A program made the position numbers and the translations under genes. A model generated the notes under the pieces. It was not told where the DNA came from. It worked only from the letters and a program-made list of their open reading frames with translations, and did not search any database. Positions 1 through 10,437 of a stretch of DNA of 64,000 nt are shown piece after piece (positions within the stretch are counted from its first letter, which is position 1; each line of letters starts with the position of its first letter). This DNA comes from Armillaria gallica (taxonomy: Eukaryota; Basidiomycota; Agaricomycetes; Agaricales; Physalacriaceae), in assembly GCA_037576215.1 (NCBI GenBank), contig JBANDB010000002.1, positions 2,728,001-2,792,000 of the forward strand. Reading direction: 5' to 3'.

Positions 1-255
1 CATTCTCCCGTTACAGACACCATCTCTTTTTTATTTGACCACGATTGTATTTTGAAGATTCGCGTCTATGCTGGCGTGCCAACCCGTTTGTGTGCTCTCG
101 ACTCTCAAGGCAGCGGTAAGACGGATGGTATGCGTGCTATTCGTGAATGTGATTGATTAAATAAACTGAGAAGCTCAGTTGGCACGGGACGTGAAGCTTG
201 GGAAGTAGCCTGCACACGAGGCATGCTTATCGATTAGCGTCTTCTCTTGACTATT

Positions 256-1176
256 ATGTACGCCGAGAATATTGAGGAGATGGCAGCAGCGCTCCCACTA
301 CCACCAGCGATCCCACCATTCAATATCTTACCCGATATTCCACCAGTCGATATCCCATCATCTCCCTCTTCAGCAACGGAGGTGGTATGCATTAGAAACA
401 AGAACTTTTACTGGGAAAACAGTATCTTCTTGGTTGGTGTCACTTCCACAGTAGTCGTTCAATTCAGCTGACAGGAAGGATTGAAGGTCGGAGACGAGCT
501 CTTCCGTGCGCCAAGATATCAGTTCATCAAAAATTCAGACACCTTCAGAGCCATGTTCACACTGCCCCAGGAAGATGCTGACGCAGTCGAAGGCAACACC
601 GATGACAAGCCCATTCGTTTATATGGTGTCGACAAAATCGATTTCGAGCGACTGTTGAACTTCATGTACCCTCTGTATGGTTGTCACTGCTTAACTGAAC
701 ACTTGATCTCATGCATGTTCAGGGACATTCCTCCTGTATTGACAAGGCCGCTGAACGAATGGATCTCCATCCTGAAGCTCTCCACGATGTGGGTGATGAC
801 AGAGATACGCAACAGCGCGATCTCTCATATCATGGAGCACCATCAGGAGGTTGAGGTAGTAGAGCGGATCACTTTGGGAAGGCGTCTCGAAGTTCCAGCA
901 TTAGTGAGGTCCGGACTCGTCACTCTGGTTAACCAAGACGGAGGGGTGACTGAGCAGCAGGCGAAGCTTCTTGGCTGGGAAACGGCGTTGCGGATTCAAT
1001 GGGTGCGGGACAAATTGATGGCGTCGCGAGGTTATTCGTGCAGCTTTAACGAAGACCAAGTACGCAACGCAGCAACGAGCGTACTCTGCGGGGAAGCAAG
1101 TTGGTCATTCGAGTCGGAGATTTTTGAGCCGGGTGCCTCTAGGCGGAAAAAAGGAAAACCCAGCAGAAAGTATTGA
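256..1176 (+). CDS. BTB/POZ domain protein
   Basis: Predicted 272-aa protein from three exons (256-432, 487-674, 723-1176); introns of 54 and 48 bp have GT-AG ends and keep frame. ATG 256 was chosen as the first ATG of the open frame. The first third matches the BTB/POZ fold of the large Agaricomycete family: a strand ending FYWENSIFL joined by splicing to VGDELFRAPRYQF, then a segment ending in FMYPLDIPP, followed by a helical region with conserved LGWETALRIQWVRDKL. The tail is basic (RRKKGKPSRKY). BTB domains mediate dimerisation and often Cullin-3 binding; no second known domain is visible. It resembles the BTB part of copies F and G at 47.5 and 52.1 kb in exon layout, so it may be the donor family of those fusions. 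Specific role unknown. Confidence 0.8.
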
Positions 1177-1453
1177 AGGTAGCTATATAGTCCAAATGAA
1201 AGACTTTCCAAGTAAGATTTCAATGGCTTCAATAAACAGGTGTAGCGAGAAAGGCAACAACGGCAACGGGAATCGGAAGCCGACGGATGGGTATTGAATC
1301 GCCGCTAGAATTCCGAGATAGCGTGCGCAGAGTCCAGAATGGTCAAAGCTGTATAACATCGCGACGGTCTTGTCTATGACCCACTCGTAGCCCGCATGGG
1401 ACGTCCTCAATAATCACCCTCTCCATTACATTCCCCCTTCCCCGCTTACAGCT
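1177..1453. other. intergenic, nothing recognised
   Basis: Between the BTB gene and the possible small gene. Only short unrelated frames are open. No TATA box or repeat shared with the rest of the window was seen. Confidence 0.4.
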
Positions 1454-1719
1454 ATGGGCAAGTTCGAGAAGCCGGATATTCCGTTATTCCAGAACAAATT
1501 GTGCTTCAGTCCGCGCTACCGTGCACAGAAAGAGAACAAATCGGGAGACGTATCATATGTTCGCGAAAAAGAACGCGCAGGACTCTTCGGTGGGTCAGCT
1601 TCTGTCAGCTTGTTCGTCAACACATAGTGGGAAATTATTTCTGACCATTCTTCATTCTAGGTCAATTCGCTAGTAGTCAGCACTTGGGACAAGTAGCCCA
1701 AGTGAGCCAAGAGCGATGA
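1454..1719 (+). CDS. possible small protein, function unknown
   Basis: ATG at 1454 opens a 64-aa frame if a 70-bp GT-AG intron (1590-1660) is removed. The product starts MGKFEKPDIPLFQNK and ends AQVSQER. It is basic in the first half and has no signal peptide or membrane segment. I do not recognise the family. Support is limited to the clean splice signals and the ATG context; it may be a fragment or chance. Confidence 0.3.
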
Positions 1720-1973
1720 AGAAGTACGAAGCTTTGTTCTCAACGAAATAGGCTTGGGATGGCGATGAGCACTGAGCGCTAGCAGGAATCGCAACCCAAT
1801 TGGCATTGGTCCCACATGGCAGTGTAGGTCTAAACGGAACCTCGCGATATATTATCCGAGATGTTGCTCGGACATATCCACGTGGCTTCATTTGTCGGAT
1901 GAAGCCACTTTTCGACAAATGAAGCCATTTTCTTCTCCTTCTCATTCTTCTACCGCTTTTGCGCTCGCCATCC

Positions 1974-3095
1974 ATGGTCCCGGAAGATGATGAAAAGGTC
2001 GTCGTTGAGACCCTGACGGCATACCTGAACGGAGTGGCCCTCGAGGCTCTGGTACATGGTGAGGATATCGAAGAAATTCTTATGTTCAGTACTGACTGGG
2101 TTGCTGCAGGAATGTATACGTCTCTTGTTGGAGTGACGCTTTGGTACATCTGTACGACATGAACAAACCTCAATATCCTTCTCAATCACTGACTCCGATG
2201 GCAGTCTTCAATCCCACCATCCGCCTCTCGAAGAGTCACACAAGCAGGATGTCGATCTCAGTTGTGCTCATGTATCTCTTCACCACGCTCAACCTCGGGA
2301 TACGATGGTCTTGGATGCGGTCTCCACTTGTTTTCTCTCGGAAAGACGTGCAGAACGGCACAGCGTACTACACATTTGGCAATGCAGATGACACGACCCT
2401 GTGGGCGATTTCGGGAGCAGCAACAGGCGCGAATATTCTCATTGCAGACTCTATTTTGGTGTGTAAGAGTAATATTCTAGCTCGTGAAACGCATATCTGA
2501 CGGTGGCAACACCTAGACCTGGCGCTGTTGGGTCGTCTGGGGTCGTCGATGGCCTATCGTTGTCCTGCCAATACTCCTAACCGTCAGCGGTACCGCCAAT
2601 GACGTCCTTTTCATATACCACAACGCTACGGACAAATACTCCCTGGATGGTGCTATCTGGGGTCCCGCCGTAAAGTGGGGAGTCATTTTCTATTCCATGT
2701 CCCTCGCCACGACGGTGTACTGCACCGCGCTCATCATCTTCCGTATACTCGCCCATCGGGAGCAATACTGGAGCGTCATCGAGATGGTCGTGGAGAGCGC
2801 GGTGATGTACTCGTTGGCGCTTGTCGTTTTCATCGGGTTCCTCGCTACGGACGACGTTGGTGGGTTTTATCCCAAGGCGCTGTTGGACACCATCGCGGGT
2901 ATCGCGCCGACTCTTATAGTCGTACGCGTGGCGTCGGGCCAGGCGAGGTCGGACGAGTCGTGGCAGACGAAGGAGACGTCGTCCTCGCTGCATTTTGAGT
3001 CCAGTGTATGCACTGTGACTGCCACTGAGGATGGGATGTGTGAGATGTGCTCGTCCTGTGGGCAGAAGCTTGTTCGTCGGCGTTCGGCGGATTAG
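1974..3095 (+). CDS. seven-transmembrane protein of a mushroom-specific family
   Basis: Four exons (1974-2058, 2110-2151, 2205-2458, 2517-3095) give 319 aa in one frame; introns are 51-58 bp. Seven hydrophobic segments can be placed: around EALVHGMYTSLVG, SVVLMYLFTTLNL, AATGANILIADSIL, WPIVVLPILLTVSG, IFYSMSLATTVYCTALII, SAVMYSLALVVFIGF and LLDTIAGIAPTLIVVR. The motif ADSILTWRCWVVWGRRW at the end of helix 3 is typical of an uncharacterised seven-helix family expanded in Agaricomycetes. It has an acidic short N terminus (MVPEDDEKVV) and a Ser/Cys-rich cytoplasmic tail. Receptor-like topology is inference; ligand and role are unknown. Confidence 0.8.
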
Positions 3096-3506
3096 AGAAA
3101 ATCTGGAGGTTTATCTCAGGTTTGCAGGCTATATTACGGCCTCCTTCCCGTCACGTATGGACGATATAGGATTTCCGAGCCCGTTTATTCTCGGAGGCAT
3201 TGTCTCTCTCTCCGCTGGGTTTAAGCCTGTGCGTGTTGGGACTTCGATTGCCTTCAATTTGCACTACGGCGCTGGATCGCTGCAGAAGCAATGGCCGGTG
3301 CCTTGCTGCAGGGCGTGGGATGGCTATTATATGTTGGTCTCATGTTAAATCTTGCGTCTGGCTGCCGATGACCTTCTGAGATATATTGTTATTCGGAGCA
3401 GGACAGTACTATATGTAGCGGATATAATCATAAAGTAACCCATAAATATAAAAGTTCCACTATAGCCTCTGCACTTCGAGATTTGATAGCGTCGTCGGTT
3501 CGCGTC
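3096..3506. other. intergenic, nothing recognised
   Basis: Lies between the convergent 3' ends of the seven-TM gene and HD-1. Open frames here are short and show no family features. Confidence 0.4.
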
Positions 3507-4110
3507 TCAATCCGCGCCCTGTCCACCAGCCCTTCGATACTCTCTCCACTCTTCTGCCGCTTGACGAGCATGAGATCCCAGAGTGAACATGTCCTGGTCC
3601 GCCGCTCTCTCGACATAGACACCACTTTCATCGAGCTTTCTGCGCTGATAAGAGAACCACGCGACAATTTGCCTACGCGTCAGCCCCGTCTCCTGAATGA
3701 GCCGGATCTGCTCTTCAACTGACGGCGTGCAGTCTACCTCAAACGAGGCACTGAGGGTAGCGAGCTGGGCGGGCGTCTTCTTGGATTGGCGAGGTTTCCC
3801 GCTAGCGTCTTTGGCGCGGTTGGAAAACCAACTGGTATGAATTGATGTGAGAATGGCAGGTACTAAGTTGCGATACGAATACGCACCGTCCGACTTCCTG
3901 GGATGATACTTCGCGTCCGAGATCGGAGACTTGCATGGAAAGTAGGATGCTGTCACGCTTCGGAGGCCGTTCCCTAGATGGTAAGGAGCCTCAGTCAAAT
4001 TTGGAGAGGCAGGAAAGTATATAGGGGACTCGCATTCCAAGAAAGCGGCACCAGTTCAGCTTGCGTTCAAGAAAAGCTACTTGTTGTTCATTCAGCGGTT
4101 CTGTTGGCAT
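3507..4110 (-). CDS. tandem-homeodomain protein, copy HD-1
   Basis: Exons on the minus strand 4034-4110, 3887-3973 and 3507-3831 give 162 aa starting MPTEPLNEQQVAFLE. The first homeodomain spans exons 1-3 and ends in recognition helix SSQEVGRWFSNRAKD, with the key Trp48, Phe49 and Asn51. The second begins KKTPAQLATLSASFE and ends RQIVAWFSYQRRKLDE, where Asn51 is Tyr. Intron 1 (3974-4033) has a GC donor (GCGAGT) and AG acceptor; intron 2 (3832-3886) is GT-AG. The most diverged of four copies. A DNA-binding role is inferred from the fold. The usual two-gene HD1/HD2 mating-type layout is not seen. Confidence 0.75.
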
Positions 4111-5943
4111 TTTTGATGCGGTGAAGTGGAGCAGATGAAAGGAAGAGTCAAGAATGAATATTCGTCGATTTAACTTTTAAAATCTAATCGCGATGCACGT
4201 GATAGGCACGAGACCTGACGCGACGCGTTATAGATACTAAGATAGTGATATCCGCGACGTGCTGGTGATCAGACGCGGATCTGCTAGAGATTAACGTCTG
4301 TTTGAAAGATTTCAGAGAGAGGAGACAGTGAGGCTGAACCGGAACCGGAACAGATACATAGATATCCGGACGAGGTCCCAAGCACGTATTCATATACGTT
4401 CGCTGCAAAAGAAAAAAAAATCGATACCGGCTAAGATGATCGTCGTGGGTGATCAGGCTGTAGGATTTGCTCTCCTATCCGTAGCTCGTATATGATGCAC
4501 TGGCGATTACCATGACGCCCCGTTACCTAGATGAACGTGAGCATAAGGTAATCGATACAAATATCTGCCGGTCCTGACTGCAACTGAAAAGGACTGGGGA
4601 CCGTCGCGGTTCCAGATCTTGTCAGAGTCGGTGCAGGAAATGTCCCAATTAAAAGGCAGCTCATCTTCATTCGCTCTGACTACACGAAATGGGTCGTCAG
4701 TGTCAAAAACCAGGAGCGATCACTTCTCACAAGGCCAAAGGAGGTACCGAACACAAGTATTCGTCAGTCCTATCAATTGTTCAAAGTTACTATTATAGCG
4801 ACGTGGCGTGTCTTCGTCGTCGCCGCGGGCACGAGCGAGTATTGCATCCAACACGTCATCTGGACAGATATCTTTATCGACTCAGATAGAGGGCCTATCG
4901 AGATTGCGATCTATGCTTCCAGAGGCAAAGACTTTACGGAGACTTGACGTGTCTTGATCTGCTTGAACGATGAACTGTGCGTGTGTTGCTCCCGATTTTT
5001 TCAAGGACAGAATGCTGAAGCTGTTGAGAAGGGTTGAAAGAGTACTGGCATCGAGATCCTCGAAGGAAGAAGTAGAGTGTGAATCGGACATTGGACAATC
5101 CTTCGGAAATCTCCACTGCTACTATATATCTTTGACATGATTGCTTCTTGAAGTTAGACGATGTAAGAATGAATGGGACAGACGCACTTACGATCTTGAA
5201 ATCGACACGAGTCAGCACAAGTCTCTGCATGGACCGTTCAAGAGCGGCTCTGTAGTAGCTGTAGAACGTCGCTTTTCGTCCCAATAGTACGTCGGCACGG
5301 ATGTCACCAGTAATAATCCATGCGATAAGACGAACTTGTACTTGGGAACGAAACTTGAAGATGAACCCGTAGATTGGCGGGATACGAATCTACGATCGTG
5401 AATCCTGGCGGTGGAGTGCACGGCTGAGTCAGTGATCGTTGTTGAGTGAAAATTGCAAATACCTTCTCTTCAACAACCCTCGTCATTTTTGTTCCACGTT
5501 GGCGCTCCGGTCGGCCAAGACGTGTCTAATAGGGCGCTGGAGTGGTATAAGGCATAGGAAGGGATCGAGGGAACGGGCGAGGTACGTCTTAGATGAACAG
5601 ATTACCATTCCATTCGTGCTTATTCGTTTTTGCTCTGCTTGCAGAAGCCGCGAGAACCTTCGTGGATGGAAACGAGTCGATATTGGCGTTCTGTATCCTC
5701 TGGGAAGCTAACAACGAAATATATGCAAGCTGAGCTCCTCATAGTCTCTGTGCCCACTGGGCGTGAGGGTTTGGCTTGAGGCCGGTATCCTCGAACTCAC
5801 GCAATGTTGATGGACGAACTGGTGAGTCTATGCTGAACGTTTATAGCCATCAGTACCGGTCAAAGTTAACCGACCATTGATCTCGCAGTTCGGCACGTGT
5901 ACGCCGTATTGACGTGTATTGTGTACCATGAGGACAAGGCAAC
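4111..5943. repeat. unit-1 spacer with relic minus-strand ORFs
   Basis: Holds the 44-bp conserved motif (4188-4232), minus-strand relic ORFs homologous to those before copies B, C, F and G, and a plus-strand intron-like stretch ending TTGCAGAAG near 5640 that recurs before every eIF4G copy. A minus-strand frame at 4882-5091 (69 aa, starting MSDSHSTSSFEDLD) has plausible codon use but no recognisable domain. No intact gene can be supported. Confidence 0.5.
4188..4232. repeat. conserved 44-bp CACGTG/ACGCGT motif, copy 1
   Basis: TCGCGATGCACGTGAT followed by GACGCGACGCGTTATA. It carries a CACGTG E-box core and an ACGCGT core. Four copies occur in the window; this one lies upstream of HD-1, while the other three lie between the convergent 3' ends of eIF4G and HD genes. 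Confidence 0.6.
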
Positions 5944-7737
5944 ATGCGCCTACAACTGTACACCACGATGCATCAGGCCCTAGGCGCCTATGTCTTCTCT
6001 ACACAATGGTCAACAATTCTCATTCTTATACTTTCCCTTTGCCTTCTGTGCCACCGCTCCCATGTCTGGATCTGCATAAAAAACGTCATCGACAAGAAGT
6101 GGGGAGGCGATACGAAACGTGCAACAGGTAGATGGGTTGTTGTCAATGTGTTCTGGTGTGCTTTGACTTACTCAATTTTGTTGTCGCCCATAGTACTGAA
6201 TGCCGATACTCAGCAAGGCAACAATGGAGCACCGACTGATCCTGGATCTGGACCTGCAGCAACTTCCGCTCAATCGATGCCTGAACTGATTGTTCGATTG
6301 AAGCGGAGCGACCATCATTGGGACAGGCGCTTTCTACGTTCCCGCAATACGAACTTTCCCGATGTCGTTGACCGTAAAGTCAAGGGTCTCCTGAACAAGC
6401 TCACGATGAAGAGATTCAACTCCATCTCCGATAAAATCATCGCATGGGCGAACATGTCCGAGAAGGAAAATGACGGCCGAACTCTCATTCAGGTCATCAG
6501 GCTAGTCTTTGAGAATGCCATTGATCAAGCTATGTGGTCGGAGATGTACGCTCGTCTCTGTCGGAAAATGATGGAGCAGATCAGTCCAAAGGTTCAGGAT
6601 GATGGTATCAAGAACGCAGAGGGGAAACCTATTGCTGGCGGTCAATTGTTCCGGAAATACCTTCTCAACAGGTGTCAGGAAGATTTCGAGCGAGGTTGGG
6701 TAGCGAAAGAAGCTACTGCTGCAGCCACAGCTTCCAAAGCTATCGAGTATCAAGCTACTAAGTCTGCGGCTGAGAAGAAAGGTGACGGGGAGGAGGAGAT
6801 CGGGCTCTATTCTGAAAGGTATTACGGCACACAGAGAGCGAGACGTCAAGGTCTCGGTTTGATCAAATTCATCGGTGAATTGTTCAAACTGCAGATGTTG
6901 ACGGAGCGCATCATGCACGAGTGTATCAAGAAGCTACTTGGGAACGTCGAAAATCCCGAGGACGAGGAGATCGAGACCCTCTGCGTGCTTCTGACTACTG
7001 TTGGGAAATTGTTGGATACAACAAAGGCCCGGGCTCATATGGATGTTTACTTCTCGCGCATGAGGGAGCTTACGAAGAACCCTAATGTTAGCTGCCGTAT
7101 GCAGTTCATGCTACAGGTACGTTTTACGATATCGGCGAGTTATTCCTCTAACTATCTGTGACTAGGATATTCTCGATCTGCGTGAGCGGAAGTGGGTTAG
7201 CCGTAACGCTGTTGCCGCACCTACTATGATGGCTCAGATACACGAAGCAGTGAGTATCTTTCAGTTTCATTCCAGGCATTGCTATATCATCACATTTTAC
7301 AGTTTCCGAATGAGAATGCTGCCCAAGAGAAGGTGTCATATCAACCTCAAACGTCATTCTCTCGCGGATCTTGGCGGGGTGGAAAGCGATCGAAGTTCGG
7401 TCAGATCAGCAACAAAGGCGCACCTCTTACTTTTGGACCTTCGAGCAGCATCTACGCCAGAAAGAAAGACAAGCGAGAGTCTTTCCAACGAACAAATCCT
7501 TCTTCGCAGAACATGTTTTCTATGCTTAATAATGACTCTACTGCAGAAGCCACACCCGAAGGTAAAATTTCCCCTTGTCAGAGTTACGATCTGACTTCAT
7601 TTGATTTATTAGAAATGCTGCAACGCAGACGTCTTGTTCTTGCGCCACCGCCGAAACCAATCGAGGGTCAGGAAAACGCATCGACGACTGCAGAGGCCGA
7701 GGGTAGCCCAGGCGAAGAAGCTATCATGGTTTTCTAG
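5944..7737 (+). CDS. eIF4G-like copy A: MIF4G only, captured leader
   Basis: Exons 5944-6127, 6194-7116, 7166-7249, 7303-7561 and 7613-7737 keep one frame (524 aa). The MIF4G domain (from about VVDRKVKGLLNKL to LCVLLTTVGKLLD) is intact; it normally binds eIF4A and RNA. The eIF4E-binding motif is absent, and the MA3 domain is missing: the frame ends GEEAIMVF just where other copies continue to MA3. The start codon used by paralogs (ATGTCTGGATCT) is followed within two codons by TAA. An upstream ATG at 5944 runs in frame through what is promoter/5' UTR in paralogs and encodes a hydrophobic run (STILILILSLCLL). Whether this is translated is unknown; the copy may be a pseudogene. Confidence 0.6.
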
Positions 7738-8181
7738 AAGGAACCCTAGTCATATTCGGAGTGGCACAAGATGACTTGCATTCATGATTCCAAGCCTGCT
7801 CAGTGCTCAGGTTCTGTCGCGATGCACGTGATACGCGCGCGACTAACGCGACGCGTTATAATTTTAATTCTAGACTCGTATGAGGCAAAAGGCTTCACTG
7901 CTCAACGGCAGCTTGCGGACCGGTTGTTCTGAAGATTTTTCATGTAATACAGCGCTACTAGACATCTATCCCGTGTGTTGTGTAATGCATAGTCTTCGAA
8001 TGTGTTACTACAGGCTCTTCCAGATGAGCCGCCTTTTTTTTGTACATTCAATTGTACGAAACTCTAAGAGGTTATATATTATAGCGCGGCAGCTGTTAAT
8101 TTCTTCGGTATGTTACAGATAATCATGTCCTAGATACATTGAGACAGAACTGTAGAGAAGGATAAACTTTGAGTCATTACA
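7738..8181. other. convergent intergenic spacer
   Basis: Between the 3' ends of copy A and HD-2. It holds the second copy of the 44-bp motif (7817-7860), then about 300 bp homologous to 14.33-14.64 kb and 31.75-32.09 kb. No gene seen. Confidence 0.5.
7817..7860. repeat. conserved 44-bp CACGTG/ACGCGT motif, copy 2
   Basis: TCGCGATGCACGTGATAC... ending ACGCGACGCGTTATA. It is followed by an AT-rich tract and TAGACTCG, as in copy 4. Confidence 0.6.
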
Positions 8182-8775
8182 TCAATCGGCGCCCTTCCCG
8201 CCAGCCCTTCGATACTCTCTCCACTGCACCGTCGCTTGGTGAGCATGGGAGGTCATGGCCCTCTGCTCCTGCTCTGAAGGGTAGTACCGCTCAACGTAAA
8301 TGCCAGGTTCATCCTCAAGCCTTTTGCGCTGATAACCAAACCACGCAACGATCTGCCTACGCGTGAGCCCCGTCTCCTCTATGAGCCGGATCTGTTCCTG
8401 AACAGAGGGCGTACAGTCCATTTCAAAGGATGCTTCGAGCGCGGCGAGCTGTTCTGGTGTTTTCTTGGTTTGACGAGGCTCGCCGCGCTCGTCTTTGACG
8501 CGGTTGGAGAACCACCTGCTTGGGGTGTGCATGGAAGGAGGGATATTGTTAGCGCAACTACGCACCGTCCGACTTCTTGCGGTGATACCTCGCGTCCGAG
8601 CTCGGAAACGCGTATGCTAGCAATCAGCCTCTGTTTCTTTGGAGGTCGACTCCTAGACTATGGTCAGATTTGTAGAAGTAAGTGCCATAGAGACTTACAT
8701 TCCAAAACGGCGCCATGTATTCAGTTCTGTTTCCAAAAATTCAATCTGCTGGTCATTTAACGGTTCTGCTGGCAT
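8182..8775 (-). CDS. tandem-homeodomain protein, copy HD-2
   Basis: Exons 8699-8775, 8566-8652 and 8182-8515 on the minus strand give 165 aa starting MPAEPLNDQQIEFLE. Intron 1 (8653-8698) uses a normal GTAAGT donor where HD-1 and HD-4 use GC. Homeodomain 1 ends SPQEVGRWFSNRVKDER (Trp48, Phe49, Asn51 present) with about 10 extra residues in its loops. Homeodomain 2 (TPEQLAALEASFEMD to RQIVAWFGYQRKRLED) has Tyr at the nearly invariant Asn51. The tail ends REYRRAGGKGAD. A TATA-like ATTATATA lies at 8837-8844, about 62 bp upstream of the ATG. A cleanly intact copy; likely a DNA-binding protein of unknown target. Confidence 0.8.
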
Positions 8776-10437
8776 GATGACAGTGACGTTGAGGAGGTTT
8801 ATTTGATGATGCTGTCACACACATAATCTGCTGGCTATTATATACGCTAGAACCGGATCTTTACACAGCCCTGTGGCGGCACGTATAACGCTGAAGAGGA
8901 GCAGAAAGAAGCTCCTTTGATCGGCGTATCACTCTGCGTGATATGATTCGTAAGGAGGAAAGTTTATTTGAAGTGCAAATGACGAACATACCAGCCGCAT
9001 ATTTGTCAGGTCATTATTGGATCACAAGAGTCTTCGTGAAAGGCCCCGAGATACCAATTCATGTGCGAAAAGCATCCTGCATGGCAAGAAAAGACCTTGA
9101 AGGCTGGTGTGGTACGTCTGAAGGAACCTAGATACAGGACGGAGTATAGACCACCATGCAATAAGAGAAAGATCCGTTGCTGCGGTCTGGCAGTGCTATG
9201 AGGGGTGACCGTCAACTCCGAGTCGCCGGTAAAGATCTCGTGTTAGTCTGCCAGCTTGTCGTTGGTGCAGGACACCCCCAGAATTTCCCCTCGCGTACTG
9301 AATAATGGTCTAGTCAACCTTTTACAAGAGTCAGACGTTCTCGTCGTGCCTAGTTCGCATCATCCCGTACCAGAAACAGGGCGATGTCAACACTAGCGTG
9401 TCTTTAGGCCCCCGTCAAACCCTTGCGCAAAATCGGGAGCTGAGACATTTGAAAAGCAAGGTATATCCTTTGGAAAATAGAAAATGCGCGTCAAGCTGGA
9501 CAGCGTAAGAATGAAGAGCACAAACGCACGTATGAACCCGTTCGAGAGCGCCTTCTGTACCCGGAGAACGTTGCGCATGTCCCAATGGCATATATATATG
9601 TGGGTGTTGTTGCCCATAATAATCCATGCGATAAGAAAAGCGTGCCGCCCAAAACGCGAGCCCGTAGATCAGCAGGATATCGATTCTGGTGGTGGGTGGC
9701 AGTGGTAGAGTTCAAGTGCACGGCCAAGTGATCGTCGTTGAAACTGAAATTTCAAATATCTTCTCTTCACCACCAGCACTATCCCTCATCGTCTTCTTTC
9801 CACATTGGCGCTCTGGGTGTAATACAACGAATAAGGCGCTGGAGCATATAAGGTGTAAGAAGGGATTTACGAATAGGCAAGGTAGGTCTTGAATACCCAA
9901 TTTACTTTCCATTTGCGCTTATTCTTTTTCTGCTTCGCTTGCAGAAGGTGCGAGAACCTTGGTTAAGCGCCTACGATGGAACAATGGTATACCCTAGCTC
10001 ATGGAAGGCAACATATCGATATCGGTGTTCTGTATCCTGTGGGAAACGTTTCCCAAAACTAGCAACGAATTGTGAACGGGTCAAGCAGTTCAGCAATCTC
10101 TGTACCCGCGGCTTGTACGAACAAGAGGGACTGCCTTAAAGGTAGTGCCCTAGACCTCACGGAATGTTGATTAAGAAAGTGGTGAGTCCATGTAGGCATT
10201 TATAGCCGTCTGATAGCACCTTTCACCATCTATTGATTTCACAGTTGGGCACGCCTATGCATCGTGTACTGTATTGACATGTATTGTGGACCCCAAAAAC
10301 AAAGCAGCCGTCCGCATATACCTATAACGATGCTTCAGGCCTCAGGCCCGAGGCGCCTATGCATTCTATATAAACTATTGAAAAGCTAGCAATCGTTCTT
10401 CTCATACTTACCCTCTGCCCTCTGCGCCACTGCTCCA
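8776..10437. repeat. unit-2 spacer and upstream region of copy B
   Basis: The first 600 bp is nearly the same as 15.25-15.87 kb, including a 62-aa frame (8943-9131) conserved there. 9390-9830 matches 27.78-28.22 kb and holds fragmentary minus-strand frames with hydrophobic stretches, interpreted as a dead gene. 9939-10139 is a 66-aa frame conserved only at 28325-28525. The TATA box and AGGCGCCT element of copy B lie at 10351-10374. No intact gene is supported. Confidence 0.5.
10351..10374 (+). promoter_or_regulatory. promoter of copy B: AGGCGCCT plus TATA
   Basis: The palindrome AGGCGCCT (10351-10358) is followed by TATATAAA (10367-10374), 64 bp before the ATG at 10438. The pair is conserved before copies B to F. 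Confidence 0.6.

Noticed and set aside
2577..2998. Minus-strand and alternative plus-strand frames over the seven-TM gene
   Set aside because: Shadows of the last exon, which is clearly coding in the frame ending at 3095.
4689..4889. 66-aa frame starting MGRQCQKPGAITSHK
   Set aside because: The start resembles a ribosomal-protein N terminus only superficially, and it runs into low-complexity Arg-rich sequence without splice support.
8943..9131. 62-aa frame conserved at 15415-15603
   Set aside because: Conserved only because the flanking DNA is duplicated; no domain, and absent from other units.
9939..10139. 66-aa frame conserved at 28325-28525
   Set aside because: The two spacers are nearly identical overall, and the frame is broken in the more distant copies (34.56, 42.65, 47.06, 51.68 kb).
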